The notes under the pieces: model-generated
What the model was told of the DNA's origin: nothing
Database searches by the model: none
The model's input: the letters and a program-made list of their open reading frames with translations, nothing else
Assembly: GCA_964486935.1 (NCBI GenBank)
Contig: CAZAPG010000012.1
Coordinates: forward strand, 62,001 to 126,000
Source of the DNA: CAZAPG01 sp964486935
GTDB taxonomy: Bacteria > Chloroflexota > Anaerolineae > 4572-78 > J111
DNA: 64,000 bases
Direction of reading: 5' to 3'
Translations under genes and position numbers: made by a program
In this document: piece by piece, positions 42,744 to 51,279 of the stretch
How the letters are laid out: each line of letters opens with the position of its first letter
How positions within the stretch are numbered: position 1 is the first letter of the stretch

Positions 42744-43168
42744 CGCCATGGGGCCATCCACTCCACCCAATGACCGTCCATTTTCCCATTGCGCTTTACC
42801 TGTTGGGCGTCTTGCTGACGATAGGCTACCTGTGGCGCGGGCAACAAGATTACGAACGCTTTGCCTATTGGACATTTATTTTAAGCTGGCTGGCTACCAT
42901 CGTAGCCAGTTTTGTTGGTTTAATGGACCAGAGCCAGCTCGAGCTGGATGACCCGCGCCGGGCCAGTGTGAACCCGCACATTACCGCCGGCGTGGCGCTG
43001 CTCATCATCAACGGGCTGCTGGTCTATATGCGTTTTCGCTGGGCCGACGTGCTGACTCGCTATCGCCGGCTCTATTTGGGCCTGATGTTGCTGGGGGTAG
43101 TGGCCGTGTTAGCCACGGGCTGGCTGGGCGGCGAGTTGGTATACCGCTGGCGCATTGGGGTGAACTGA
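42740..43168 (+). CDS. DUF2231-type membrane protein
   Basis: A 142-residue protein with four predicted membrane segments. It begins GHPLHPMTVHFPIALYLLGV, the diagnostic DUF2231 opening with conserved His. The remainder shows ITAGVALLIINGLLVYMRF and ATGWLGGELVYR. Function is not known; the family often accompanies redox or cytochrome-like proteins. Its start overlaps the adenosyltransferase stop by ATGA. Confidence 0.85.
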   Translation: MTPWGHPLHPMTVHFPIALYLLGVLLTIGYLWRGQQDYERFAYWTFILSWLATIVASFVGLMDQSQLELDDPRRASVNPHITAGVALLIINGLLVYMRFRWADVLTRYRRLYLGLMLLGVVAVLATGWLGGELVYRWRIGVN

Positions 43169-43218
43169 CTTTTTACGCCTCTTGACTTTTGGGGTTTTCA
43201 GGATATGACACATTGATT

Positions 43219-44082
43219 TTAATTCGAGGCTTTTCCTAAAACCTCATCCACGCCGGGCAAAGGCATTTGCAGCAGTTGTTTGGCTCGCTCAAGCGACAGG
43301 CGCAAATCCAGCGGAATGGCGGCAGAAATCTCGGCGGCGCGGCCCGAAGCGACTCGCTCCCAGGCGTCTACCTGCCAGTAGGCCAGCATCCGCCGGCCAA
43401 ATTCCTGGCGAGTCACCGGCTGGCTGCCGGCTACGTTGAGCGCGCCGGCAAAATCAATTTCAACCAGCTTGAGCAGGGCCGCCGCCAGCGAGTCGACCCA
43501 AACCGGCTGCCGGATGACATCCGTAAACAAGGTTAGCGTTTCGCCGCGATTGAGGCGCTCCACAAAACCGGCTGTCCCCCGGTCCATCTCCTCCAATCCG
43601 TAAATCAGCGAGGTGCGCGCTATAGCTGCTTGCGGATACGCTTTCATCACCCTGGCCTCGCCCGCCGCTTTAGACCGGCCATAATCATTAGTGGGCATGG
43701 GCGGCGCGTCATCATTGTAAGGGGCGTTTTTGCCGTCAAAAACCATATCCGTTGAGACATGTACCAGCCGCGCCCCCACTGCTGCCGCCGCTTCGGCCAC
43801 ATAGCCGGCCCCCTGGCCATTCACCTGCATCATTTGTTGGGGATTGCCCTGGCCGGGGTTAATAGCTGCCGTATGGATGATGGCTTCGGGCTTTATTTTT
43901 TTGATAACTGCCAACACTTCCGCCCGGTCAATCAGGTTGAGGGCGACAGCCTGGCCTGCTTTAATCTGGTCGGGCTGATTGCTGTAGGCAGCGTAAACGT
44001 TGTATTTTTCAACAGCTTTGGCGGATAAATGGCGGCCCAGGTAGCCGCTGCCGCCGGTGATGAGTAAGGTTTCAGGTTTCAT
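43219..44082 (-). CDS. dTDP-4-dehydrorhamnose reductase-like SDR protein
   Basis: A 287-residue NAD(P)-dependent extended short-chain dehydrogenase resembling RmlD. The Rossmann motif is ITGGSGYLGRHL, and the catalytic YxxxK appears as NDYGRSKAAGEARV with STDMVFDGK upstream. IARTSLIYG and FTDVIRQPVWVDSLA follow, as in RmlD. The rest of the dTDP-rhamnose pathway is not in the window, so the sugar may differ. A word-like repeat tract covers the start region. Confidence 0.85.
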   Translation of the reverse strand: MKPETLLITGGSGYLGRHLSAKAVEKYNVYAAYSNQPDQIKAGQAVALNLIDRAEVLAVIKKIKPEAIIHTAAINPGQGNPQQMMQVNGQGAGYVAEAAAAVGARLVHVSTDMVFDGKNAPYNDDAPPMPTNDYGRSKAAGEARVMKAYPQAAIARTSLIYGLEEMDRGTAGFVERLNRGETLTLFTDVIRQPVWVDSLAAALLKLVEIDFAGALNVAGSQPVTRQEFGRRMLAYWQVDAWERVASGRAAEISAAIPLDLRLSLERAKQLLQMPLPGVDEVLGKASN

Positions 44083-44156
44083 GTTTCAGGTTTCACGTTT
44101 CAGGTTGCAAGTTGCAAGTGGCAGGTTTCGGGTTGCACGTTCTGAACCCGAAACTC
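44083..44156. repeat. Short-word tract between SDR and dynamin genes
   Basis: A run of degenerate words: GTTTCAGGTTTCACGTTTCA, GGTTGCAAGTTGCAAGTGGC, AGGTTTCGGGTTGCACGTTC. It fills the 72-bp gap and abuts both coding ends. This is the clearest intergenic example of the tract class. Confidence 0.7.
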
Positions 44157-45888
44157 ACAAACTATCTTCGATTTCGGCCCGCAGGCGGCCCTGCATTTTG
44201 GCCGCTTGCTCTAAATCAGATTTGGCCTGGTGCAGTTTGTCCTGCTCGGCGCGCACAAAGCGGGTATAGGGCGCTACCGCCTCGTTGATGCGCTGGAGGC
44301 TGCGGCTCAACTCTTTTTCAAATTGATGGCGCAGCCCTGAAGCCAACTGCGAGCGCATGTCTGCCAGCCGGTGGGCCATATCTTGTTTGGCGGCGCGCCG
44401 CCGGGCCGGGATGACAAAAAAGCCCAGCGCGGCAATCACGCTGGCGGCCAAAATGCCGGTCACATCTACGGCGGCAGTGGTAGCCAGGGCTGTTACCAGC
44501 GCGCCAAGGCCAATGGCGCCCACCTCGGCGGCGGCGGTTTCGGCCACGGCCATTTGCGCCCGCGCGGCAATTTTCTGGGCCTCGGCCGGGGCGTTGTACG
44601 TTTCTACCACGCGCTGGGTCGATTTGCCCACCGAGTCGATAAGATGCTCCCGGTCGTAGCGAAACGTGCCGCCTACCTCGCCCACAATCAAATCTTCGTA
44701 TGCCTGCCGGCGTTTGCTCAAGTAGTCCATCACGCCCTGCCACTGTTTCAGGTCGGACGTTACCAGCCAGTCAATCAACTCGGTTACTTTTTGCTCGATG
44801 GCCTGGGGCAGGTTGGCCACCACCTGCTGTTCAAAACCGCGCCGGATGCGCTCTTTGTTGAGCAGGTCGAAAATGCGGCCCATGCGCATGGTGTCGTCAA
44901 AATAGGCGTTGCCCCGCGTTTCCATATCGTACAGAATATTTTCAATATCGGCCATTCTAAAGCCAAAATCGCGGCTCATATCCTGGCGATACAGTTCGAG
45001 CTGGCGCTCCAGGTTAGACAGGGTTTCGGCATCTTCCGAGAGCAGGGCCAGCCGGTTGGCGGTAATATGGCTGTATTTGCTCACCAGCCGGTCGCCCACG
45101 CCCAATGGGTTGAGAAATTTCAGGCGCAGCCGGCTGGTTTCATCGAGCGTGTGGTGAATGTAGTTTTCCAGGGGTTCAAAACCGCTGGAGTTCCACAGTT
45201 GCGGCTGCCCCTGCTTGGCTCGCAGCGCCTGCCGGGCGCTAACCGGGAAAATTTCGGGGGTGACGCCCAACAGCACGGTGGCATTTTGGCGCACAAAATC
45301 AACCACCTGAGCCAGTTCCGACTCGTTTTCAAAAATATCGACTTTGTTAATGACCAGCACAACTTTTTTACCCCACTCTTTAATCTGGCCCAAAAAGCTG
45401 CGCTCGCTTTCGGTAAAGGGGCGGTCGGCGGAGGTAATGAACAACACCAGGTCGGAACGGGGCACAAACTCTTCGGTAATGGCCTGATGCTCGCGGATAA
45501 CGGCGTTGGTGCCGGGGGTGTCAACAATGTGCAGGCGTCGCAGCAGGTCAAGCGGTTCGTTAATGACCTGCAGATGAGCATCCTGGGCCTGGCGCAGGCT
45601 GGTTTCGCCATATTTTAGCACGTTGACCTGCGAGGTGGTGGGGGTGACGCCCTCTTTGAGCAGGGTTTGGCCCAGCAGGGCATTGATAAAGGCGCTTTTG
45701 CCGGCGTTGAACTCGCCAACCACAACCAGCAAAAACAACTCGTCCAACTGCTGAATGGAGCGGCCAAGGGTGGTCTGGTCCTCATTGGACATGCCCAGTT
45801 TAGCCAGCGTTACTTGCAGGTCAATAAGCCATTGGCGCTCTTGTTTGAGCAGTTCTTCTTGTTGGGGACTTAAAATTGAGTTGAGCAT
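44155..45888 (-). CDS. Dynamin-like large GTPase
   Basis: A 577-residue membrane-remodelling GTPase candidate. G1 is VVVGEFNAGKSAFINALLG, then G2 TPTTSQVNVLKYG, G3 DTPGTNAV and G4 VINKVDIF. A long helical stalk follows, with a membrane segment near residues 460-505 (GALVTALATTAAVDVTGIL, VIAALGFFVIPARRR) and a C-terminal coiled coil. Bacterial dynamin-like proteins act in fusion, cytokinesis or stress protection of the membrane. It is a single gene here, whereas many such proteins occur as adjacent pairs. Confidence 0.88.
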   Translation of the reverse strand: MLNSILSPQQEELLKQERQWLIDLQVTLAKLGMSNEDQTTLGRSIQQLDELFLLVVVGEFNAGKSAFINALLGQTLLKEGVTPTTSQVNVLKYGETSLRQAQDAHLQVINEPLDLLRRLHIVDTPGTNAVIREHQAITEEFVPRSDLVLFITSADRPFTESERSFLGQIKEWGKKVVLVINKVDIFENESELAQVVDFVRQNATVLLGVTPEIFPVSARQALRAKQGQPQLWNSSGFEPLENYIHHTLDETSRLRLKFLNPLGVGDRLVSKYSHITANRLALLSEDAETLSNLERQLELYRQDMSRDFGFRMADIENILYDMETRGNAYFDDTMRMGRIFDLLNKERIRRGFEQQVVANLPQAIEQKVTELIDWLVTSDLKQWQGVMDYLSKRRQAYEDLIVGEVGGTFRYDREHLIDSVGKSTQRVVETYNAPAEAQKIAARAQMAVAETAAAEVGAIGLGALVTALATTAAVDVTGILAASVIAALGFFVIPARRRAAKQDMAHRLADMRSQLASGLRHQFEKELSRSLQRINEAVAPYTRFVRAEQDKLHQAKSDLEQAAKMQGRLRAEIEDSL

Positions 45889-45914
45889 TGGTTAAATAGG
45901 AGCAAGTACGGGAC

Positions 45915-47642
45915 CTACCCCCACATTTGATCCAGCAAAAAGTCAACAACTTCATCCATGGGCATAATCTGGCGGTCTGACTCGCTGCGGCGCTTAACTT
46001 CGACGCCGCCCTGTTCCAGGCTGCGGGCGCTGATGGTGACTCGCCAGGGGATGCCGATGAGGTCGGCGTCGGCAAACTTTACGCCGGGGCTTTCTTTGCG
46101 GTCGTCAAACAGCGCGTCCAGTCCGGCATCTTCCAGGGCCACATACAGGTCTTCGGCCTGCTGGCCCACTTCATCATCAGCCTTTTTAGCCAGCGAGATA
46201 AGGTGCACGTCGAACGGGGCAATTGTTTCGGGCCAGATAATGCCATGCTCATCGTGGTGCTGCTCTACCACGGCGGCCATCAAACGGCCCACGCCAATGC
46301 CGTAACTGCCCATAATTGGCACCTGGGCTTTGCCGTTTTCATCCAGAAAAGTTACTTTCATGGCTGCGCTATACTTTGTGCCCAACTTAAAGCAGTGACC
46401 CACCTCGATGCCGCGATGCAGTTTGAGGGTGGCCTCGCTGCCCAGGCACTTGTCGCCTTCTTGAGCCAGGGCGATATCGGCCACGATATCGGGCTGGTAA
46501 TCTCGGCCGGCGTTGGTGTTTTTAAAGTGATATTCCGGTTTGTTGGCTCCGCTGACCAGATTGGGAAAGTTCACCGCCGAGTCATCGGCCACGATGATGA
46601 GCTTGCGGCCATTGCCCAAATCTTTGTTCAGGCCGATGGGGGTGGCGTAACCCGGCACCGCGCCAATGGCCTCAATCTCCTCTTCGGTGGCGGGTCTAAA
46701 ATTAAGAGCCAGAGCGTTGCCCAGTTTGGTTTCGTTAACCGGCAGGTCGCCCCGAATAACGGCAAAAATAAAATCCCGGGTTTCGTTATCGGCAATGTAG
46801 AAAACGGCCTTCACCGTGCGGGTTTGGGGCACGCCCAAAAAATCGGCCACCTGGGCAATAGTTTTGCAGTTGGGCGTGTAGACTTCTTCAATTTCCCCCA
46901 ATTCTTCCTGGGGCGGGACGCCTTTATCAAATTCGGCCCGCTCGGCGTTGGCGGCATATTTGCCATCGCTACTAATGAAGATGGTATCCTCGCCGCTCTC
47001 GCTCAGAACCATAAATTCATGCGAGGCGCTGCCGCCCATCATGCCAGAGTCGGCCTCTACTTCAACCGTGTCAAGCTCAACCGCGCTGTAAATATTGCGG
47101 TACGCCTGCACCATATCGGGGTAAAAGCGGTCAATATCTTGCTGACCGGCATGCACGGAGTAGGCATCTTTCATAATAAATTCGCGCACGCGAATCAGGC
47201 CGGCGCGGGGGCGCGGCTCGTCTCTGATTTTGGTTTGAATATGGTAGACCAGGATGGGAAGCTGTTTGTAAGATTCCAACTCGCTCTTCAGCGCTTCGGT
47301 CAGGGCTTCTTCGTGGGTCATGGCCAGGGCCATATCGCGCTCGTTGCGGTCTTTTAAGCGCACCAGGGCCGGGCCAACGCTATCCCAGCGACCGCTCTCT
47401 TTCCAGATTTCAGCGGGGTTGAGCACGGGCATCGCCATTTCCTGATAGCCCAGGGCATCCATTTCCAGGCGGAAGATGTCCATTATTTTTTTGCAAACGC
47501 GCCAGCCCAACGGCAGTTGAGTATAAATACCCGAGGCCAGCGGCTTGATAAAGCCACCCCGTTGCAGTAACCGGTGGCTGATAATTTCGGCCTCGGCGGG
47601 TTCTTCCCGCAAGGTTCGACCAAAGACTCTGGAAAAGCGCAT
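45915..47642 (-). CDS. proS: Prolyl-tRNA synthetase
   Basis: A class II synthetase of 575 residues, bacterial type with the inserted YbaK-like editing domain. It begins MRFSRVFGRTLREEPAEAE. Motif 2 sits in the RDEPRPRAGLIRVREFIMKD region. The editing insert spans about residues 250-400 with DFLGVPQTRTVKAVFYIAD and ADDSAVNF. Motif 3 is MGSYGIGVGRLMAAVVEQHH, and the anticodon-binding domain ends with a DEVVDFLLDQMWG-like tail. The gene diverges from the coiled-coil gene at 47857. Confidence 0.97.
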   Translation of the reverse strand: MRFSRVFGRTLREEPAEAEIISHRLLQRGGFIKPLASGIYTQLPLGWRVCKKIMDIFRLEMDALGYQEMAMPVLNPAEIWKESGRWDSVGPALVRLKDRNERDMALAMTHEEALTEALKSELESYKQLPILVYHIQTKIRDEPRPRAGLIRVREFIMKDAYSVHAGQQDIDRFYPDMVQAYRNIYSAVELDTVEVEADSGMMGGSASHEFMVLSESGEDTIFISSDGKYAANAERAEFDKGVPPQEELGEIEEVYTPNCKTIAQVADFLGVPQTRTVKAVFYIADNETRDFIFAVIRGDLPVNETKLGNALALNFRPATEEEIEAIGAVPGYATPIGLNKDLGNGRKLIIVADDSAVNFPNLVSGANKPEYHFKNTNAGRDYQPDIVADIALAQEGDKCLGSEATLKLHRGIEVGHCFKLGTKYSAAMKVTFLDENGKAQVPIMGSYGIGVGRLMAAVVEQHHDEHGIIWPETIAPFDVHLISLAKKADDEVGQQAEDLYVALEDAGLDALFDDRKESPGVKFADADLIGIPWRVTISARSLEQGGVEVKRRSESDRQIMPMDEVVDFLLDQMWG

Positions 47643-47856
47643 ACGCTACCTCGTGCAATTTTAGATTTCGACTTGCCCCGCCAACCACTCTGGCCGGGGC
47701 ACGCTGAATTAGGCGTCAGTATAACATGGCCGTGGGGGGGTGTCAACGCGGGCAATCTGGCAAATCTGGCCGATTATATTGGTTACCTCTTCTCTTTTGT
47801 CTCAAATTAAGTTATAATGATGGCACTCTCAATCATTCTGAAAGGAGATTTAGTTA

Positions 47857-48384
47857 ATGGTCGATTTAAGAGATACAATTTCTGACCATCTAAGTGGCTT
47901 TGAGTCTTTGGTAAACAAGATTCCGGGCTACAAGGGCTACAAGGAAAAAGAAATGCGCCGCGAGGCCGATAGTATGCTGCGGCAGCATTTGGCCGCGCAG
48001 TTAGCGGAGCAGTTGAGCCGGGCCGAAGACGTGACCAACCAGATGCTAACCGGCCCCGGCATGATGCAGCTTGACGAGATGGGCAAAGGCAATACCCGTT
48101 TGCAAACTTTAATTGACAAGGTAAAAACGGCCGCCCAGGGATACGCCGGCTTTTTTGATGCCGTCAAAGTTAAAGAAGACCAGCTCGACACCCTGTACGA
48201 GTTTGATGAGCAAATGGTGCGGCAAGTTGATGAGATTTCCGCCGCTATTGACAACTTGCAGGCAGCGCTAGACGGCGGCGATACCAGCGCCATTGCCCCC
48301 GCGGTGCGCCGCTACGTAACAACGGTATCCGACGCCTCGGCGCATTTTGACAAACGCAAAGATGCAATGTTAGGGCTGGTTTAG
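47857..48384 (+). CDS. Coiled-coil protein of unknown function
   Basis: A 175-residue helical soluble protein: DLRDTISDHLSGFESLVNKI, then GYKEKEMRREADSMLRQHLA and later TLYEFDEQMVRQVDEI. It has no signal or membrane segment. AAAGGAG at good spacing precedes the ATG. It is followed by a nucleotidyltransferase and then an SPFH-GYF gene; the helical protein and SPFH protein may be functional partners. A TATAAT box lies at 47813-47818, without a good -35. Unrecognised family. Confidence 0.75.
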   Translation: MVDLRDTISDHLSGFESLVNKIPGYKGYKEKEMRREADSMLRQHLAAQLAEQLSRAEDVTNQMLTGPGMMQLDEMGKGNTRLQTLIDKVKTAAQGYAGFFDAVKVKEDQLDTLYEFDEQMVRQVDEISAAIDNLQAALDGGDTSAIAPAVRRYVTTVSDASAHFDKRKDAMLGLV

Positions 48385-48410
48385 GAGATTGTGGTTCAGG
48401 GTTATTATCA

Positions 48411-48932
48411 ATGCGCGCCCTCACCTTTTGGAAAACCGTGACTGTAGACAAGGACAACTCGCTTGAAGGGTTAATCAACCTTTTAGAGGAAGCTGATATT
48501 CGTTACTGTGTTGTTGGTGGACAGGCAGTCAACGCTTATGTAGAGCCGTTGGTCAGTCTAGACCTTGATTTAGTTGTGGCGCTCAATCAGCTTGACCAGG
48601 CGGAGAGGTTGTTATCAAAGTCGTTCTCGGTTAAACGCTTTCCTCACAGTTTGAATATCTCCTTCCCCAATTCAGATTTACGGGTTCAAATTCAAACCGA
48701 CCGGCGTTATGCCGCGTTTCCTCAACATGCTTCACCAAGAGATGTATTGGGGTTAACTTTACCGGTTGCCAGCCTTGAAGACATATTGCAAGGCAAAATA
48801 TGGGCCGCGCTCGACCCCGACCGTCGCCCCAGCAAACGCCAAAAAGACCTGGCCGATATTGCCCGGTTATTAGAAGCGTATCCCAATTTGCAAAGTCAAG
48901 TGCCGCAAGAGATTCTCCAACGCTTAATTTAG
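48411..48932 (+). CDS. Nucleotidyltransferase-fold protein (AbiEii-like)
   Basis: A 173-residue protein with the nucleotidyltransferase core: RYCVVGGQAVNAYVEPL and SLDLDLVVALNQ, where the two Asp in D-D form the metal pair. LPVASLEDILQGKIWAAL and KRQKDLADIARLLEAYP match the AbiEii/MNT-like C-terminal half. No antitoxin partner is adjacent. The base composition is noticeably less GC-rich than its neighbours, and it separates two genes that may belong together, so it could be horizontally acquired. It may be a toxin or a tRNA/NMP-transfer enzyme. Confidence 0.7.
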   Translation: MRALTFWKTVTVDKDNSLEGLINLLEEADIRYCVVGGQAVNAYVEPLVSLDLDLVVALNQLDQAERLLSKSFSVKRFPHSLNISFPNSDLRVQIQTDRRYAAFPQHASPRDVLGLTLPVASLEDILQGKIWAALDPDRRPSKRQKDLADIARLLEAYPNLQSQVPQEILQRLI

Positions 48933-48970
48933 CTGGATGCAGCATCAAATTTACATAAGAGGAGTCAATT

Positions 48971-50083
48971 ATGGCTATATCTGAGATGATTGAACTGACT
49001 AACGAACTGCGCGACAGGATTGTGCAGCGCGTACCAGAAAACGGCGAAGGCCGAATTAAAATGGGGGCGCAGCTTGTCGTCCACCAGGGGCAAAATGCCG
49101 TGTTTTATCGAGATGGCAAATCGCTGGATGTATTTGGGCCGGGCCGCCATGTGCTGACCACCGCCAACGTACCCTTGCTCACTAAAGCTTTTAGTAAACT
49201 GGTTTATGGCGAGGATAGCATTTTTTCGGCGGTAGTATATTACGTGGCCATGCGAGAGTTTCCGCAAGAGGGTTGGGGCACGCGCCAGCCCATTGCTATG
49301 GAAACGCCGGGCCAGGGTTTTGGCTGGCTGCTGCTGGGCGCGCACGGAACCTTCAGCTTTGAGGTGAAAGATGCCAAGCGCGTGGTTGACACGTTTGTAG
49401 GCGGGGGCCAGGCTACCCTGGATTTACGCACGGTTAAAAACCGGCTGGTCAACGCAATTGTGCAGGCCGCCACCGATTGGTTTGCCGAAGTAAACCCCGG
49501 CAACCTGATGAAGGCCCAGGCCATGATGGATGAAATGTCCACAGCCGTCAGAATTAAGGCTCAGGACCAGTTTGAGGCCATGGGCATGCTGCTAAAAAGC
49601 ATCACTATTGGCGGTCTTAGCCCGCTGGAAACCTCGCGCGATAAACTGGCCTCGATGGGGCTGCTGAACGTGCAAACCTACGCCCAACTGCAAGCCGCCG
49701 ACGCCCTGCGCGACGCCGCCCAAAATCAGGGCGGAGCCGGCATGGGGATGGGTCTTGGCGCCGGTATGGGCGCCGGCATGGGGATGGGCCAGATGATGGC
49801 CGGCATGATGGGCGGCATGCAGCAGCAAGCCGCGCCCCAACAAGCCGCCCCCGGCGGGCCGCCGCCACTGCCGCAAGCTGCCCAGTTTTTTGCCGCTATT
49901 GGCGGTCAACAGGTCGGGCCGTTTGACACGGCCGGCCTGCAACAGCAGATTCAGGCGGGCCAGATTACCAAAGAGACGCTGGTCTGGAAACAGGGTATGG
50001 CCAACTGGACCCCCGCCGGCCAGGTGCCGGAATTGAACAATCTGTTTGGCGCAACCCCGCCGCCCTTGCCACCCAGCGGCTAA
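48971..50083 (+). CDS. SPFH/Band 7-type protein with C-terminal GYF_2 domain
   Basis: A 370-residue protein. The N-terminal region matches SPFH-type proteins related to YdjI (MGAQLVVHQGQNAVFYRDG, FGPGRHVLTTANVPLL). A Gly/Met-rich low-complexity stretch (about residues 255-290) leads to a GYF_2 module (FFAAIGGQQVGPFDTAGLQQ, VWKQGMANWTPAGQV) that typically mediates protein contact, and a Pro-rich tail. GAGGAG precedes the ATG. Probably a membrane-associated scaffold; it has no obvious membrane helix. Confidence 0.85.
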   Translation: MAISEMIELTNELRDRIVQRVPENGEGRIKMGAQLVVHQGQNAVFYRDGKSLDVFGPGRHVLTTANVPLLTKAFSKLVYGEDSIFSAVVYYVAMREFPQEGWGTRQPIAMETPGQGFGWLLLGAHGTFSFEVKDAKRVVDTFVGGGQATLDLRTVKNRLVNAIVQAATDWFAEVNPGNLMKAQAMMDEMSTAVRIKAQDQFEAMGMLLKSITIGGLSPLETSRDKLASMGLLNVQTYAQLQAADALRDAAQNQGGAGMGMGLGAGMGAGMGMGQMMAGMMGGMQQQAAPQQAAPGGPPPLPQAAQFFAAIGGQQVGPFDTAGLQQQIQAGQITKETLVWKQGMANWTPAGQVPELNNLFGATPPPLPPSG

Positions 50084-50115
50084 TAGGTTCAAATTACTAA
50101 CCATAACAAAAAATC

Positions 50116-50139
50116 AGGGGCGCGCAATTGCGCGCCCCT
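50116..50139. terminator. Perfect palindromic terminator between SPFH and STAS genes
   Basis: AGGGGCGCGCAA followed by its exact complement TTGCGCGCCCCT, 24 bp. On the minus strand the hairpin is followed by GATTTTTTG, giving an intrinsic terminator for the STAS gene. On the plus strand AAAAATTT follows, so plus-strand termination is less certain. Confidence 0.7.
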
Positions 50140-50167
50140 AAAAATTTAGGTTTTGGTCCGGCAAACA

Positions 50168-50473
50168 TCAAGCCGGTTGGTCTATTTGAAAAATATGGTC
50201 AAACATAGTCAATTCAAACAGTAACCTGGGTTGGTCTTGCAAGCCTTCCAACCTAAAATTGAGGGTCTGGCTGCCAAACATTTTGTAGCCGGCTATCAAC
50301 GCAGCCAATCCCCGGCTGTCGATAAATGGCACGTTTTCTAAATTTACCACAACTTTCTTAATCCCCTGTTTAGACAACTGCCTGAAGCGTTTAACGGCCT
50401 CTTCGGCTCTGGTTATGCCGAGCGGCCCGGTCAGTTTTAACAGATAAGCGTCATCAGTATCCTGTAAATACAT
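50168..50473 (-). CDS. STAS-domain anti-anti-sigma factor
   Basis: A 101-residue single-domain STAS protein. The core block VVNLENVPFIDSRGLAALIA holds the conserved Ser phosphorylated by anti-sigma kinases in the SpoIIAA/RsbV family. GGAGGG lies 6 nt before ATG 50473, fixing the start. No kinase partner is beside it in the window. Probably part of a phosphorylation-based regulatory switch. Confidence 0.88.
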   Translation of the reverse strand: MYLQDTDDAYLLKLTGPLGITRAEEAVKRFRQLSKQGIKKVVVNLENVPFIDSRGLAALIAGYKMFGSQTLNFRLEGLQDQPRLLFELTMFDHIFQIDQPA

Positions 50474-50541
50474 TGCAATCCCTCCAAATTTTGCTACTAA
50501 CACTCTATACGCTTTAATACCAAAAACGTTGCAGAGGCGTT

Positions 50542-51261
50542 ATGCCCAGAATAGACAGGCGAGCCAATAATCAACTTAGAGCGGTAAAATTTAGCCCCCA
50601 CTACACCGATTATGCCGAAGGCAGCGTACTGATAGAAACCGGCAATACCCGCGTATTGTGCAACGCCACCATCGAAGACACCGTTCCCCGCTGGCGCGAG
50701 GAGTTGGGCGCCGGCTGGGTAACAGCCGAGTACGGCATGCTGCCGCGCGCTACCCACCAGCGCATCGACCGGCGCAGAGGGTCCGAAAGCGCCCGCTCGC
50801 AAGAAATTCGGCGGCTGATTGGACGGGCGCTGCGAGCCTCGGTCAATTTGAACTTATTGGGTTTACGCACCGTCACCATAGATTGCGATGTCATTCAGGC
50901 CGACGGCGGCACGCGCACCGCCAGTATCACCGGCGGCTACATAGCCCTGGCGCTGGCCCTGCAAAAGCTCATCAAGGCCGACACGCTGCCGCCAAATATA
51001 TTGGTTACGCCAATAGCGGCGGTCAGCGTGGGCATTGTTGGTAATGAACTACTGCTTGACCTGTGCTACGAGGAGGATTCGGCCGCCGCGGTTGATTTCA
51101 ACGTGGTGATGACCGGCGCCGGCAAATTTATCGAGGTTCAGGGCGCCGCCGAAGGTGAACCGTTTGATTACGACTCGTTGCTGGGGTTGGTTGATTTGGC
51201 CCGACACGGCATCGAGCAACTGCTGGCCAAACAGGTCGCGTTACTGGCCCAACTGACATAA
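50542..51261 (+). CDS. rph: Ribonuclease PH
   Basis: RNase PH is a phosphorolytic 3'-5' exonuclease trimming tRNA 3' ends. The 239-residue protein opens RIDRRANNQLRAVKFSPHYT, contains RGSESARSQEIRRLIGRALR and the active-site segment DCDVIQADGGTRTASITGGY, and ends with the PH-domain fold (EVQGAAEGEPFDYDSLLGLV). Length is standard. AGAGGCG gives the ribosome site. It is followed after 18 nt by an unknown membrane protein. Confidence 0.97.
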   Translation: MPRIDRRANNQLRAVKFSPHYTDYAEGSVLIETGNTRVLCNATIEDTVPRWREELGAGWVTAEYGMLPRATHQRIDRRRGSESARSQEIRRLIGRALRASVNLNLLGLRTVTIDCDVIQADGGTRTASITGGYIALALALQKLIKADTLPPNILVTPIAAVSVGIVGNELLLDLCYEEDSAAAVDFNVVMTGAGKFIEVQGAAEGEPFDYDSLLGLVDLARHGIEQLLAKQVALLAQLT

Positions 51262-51279
51262 AATATTGAGCGTCTAAAA

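Noticed and set aside
44371..47357. Long plus-strand open frames (415 and 384 residues) opposite dynamin and proS
   Set aside because: They are antisense shadows of two confidently identified genes with high-GC codon structure.
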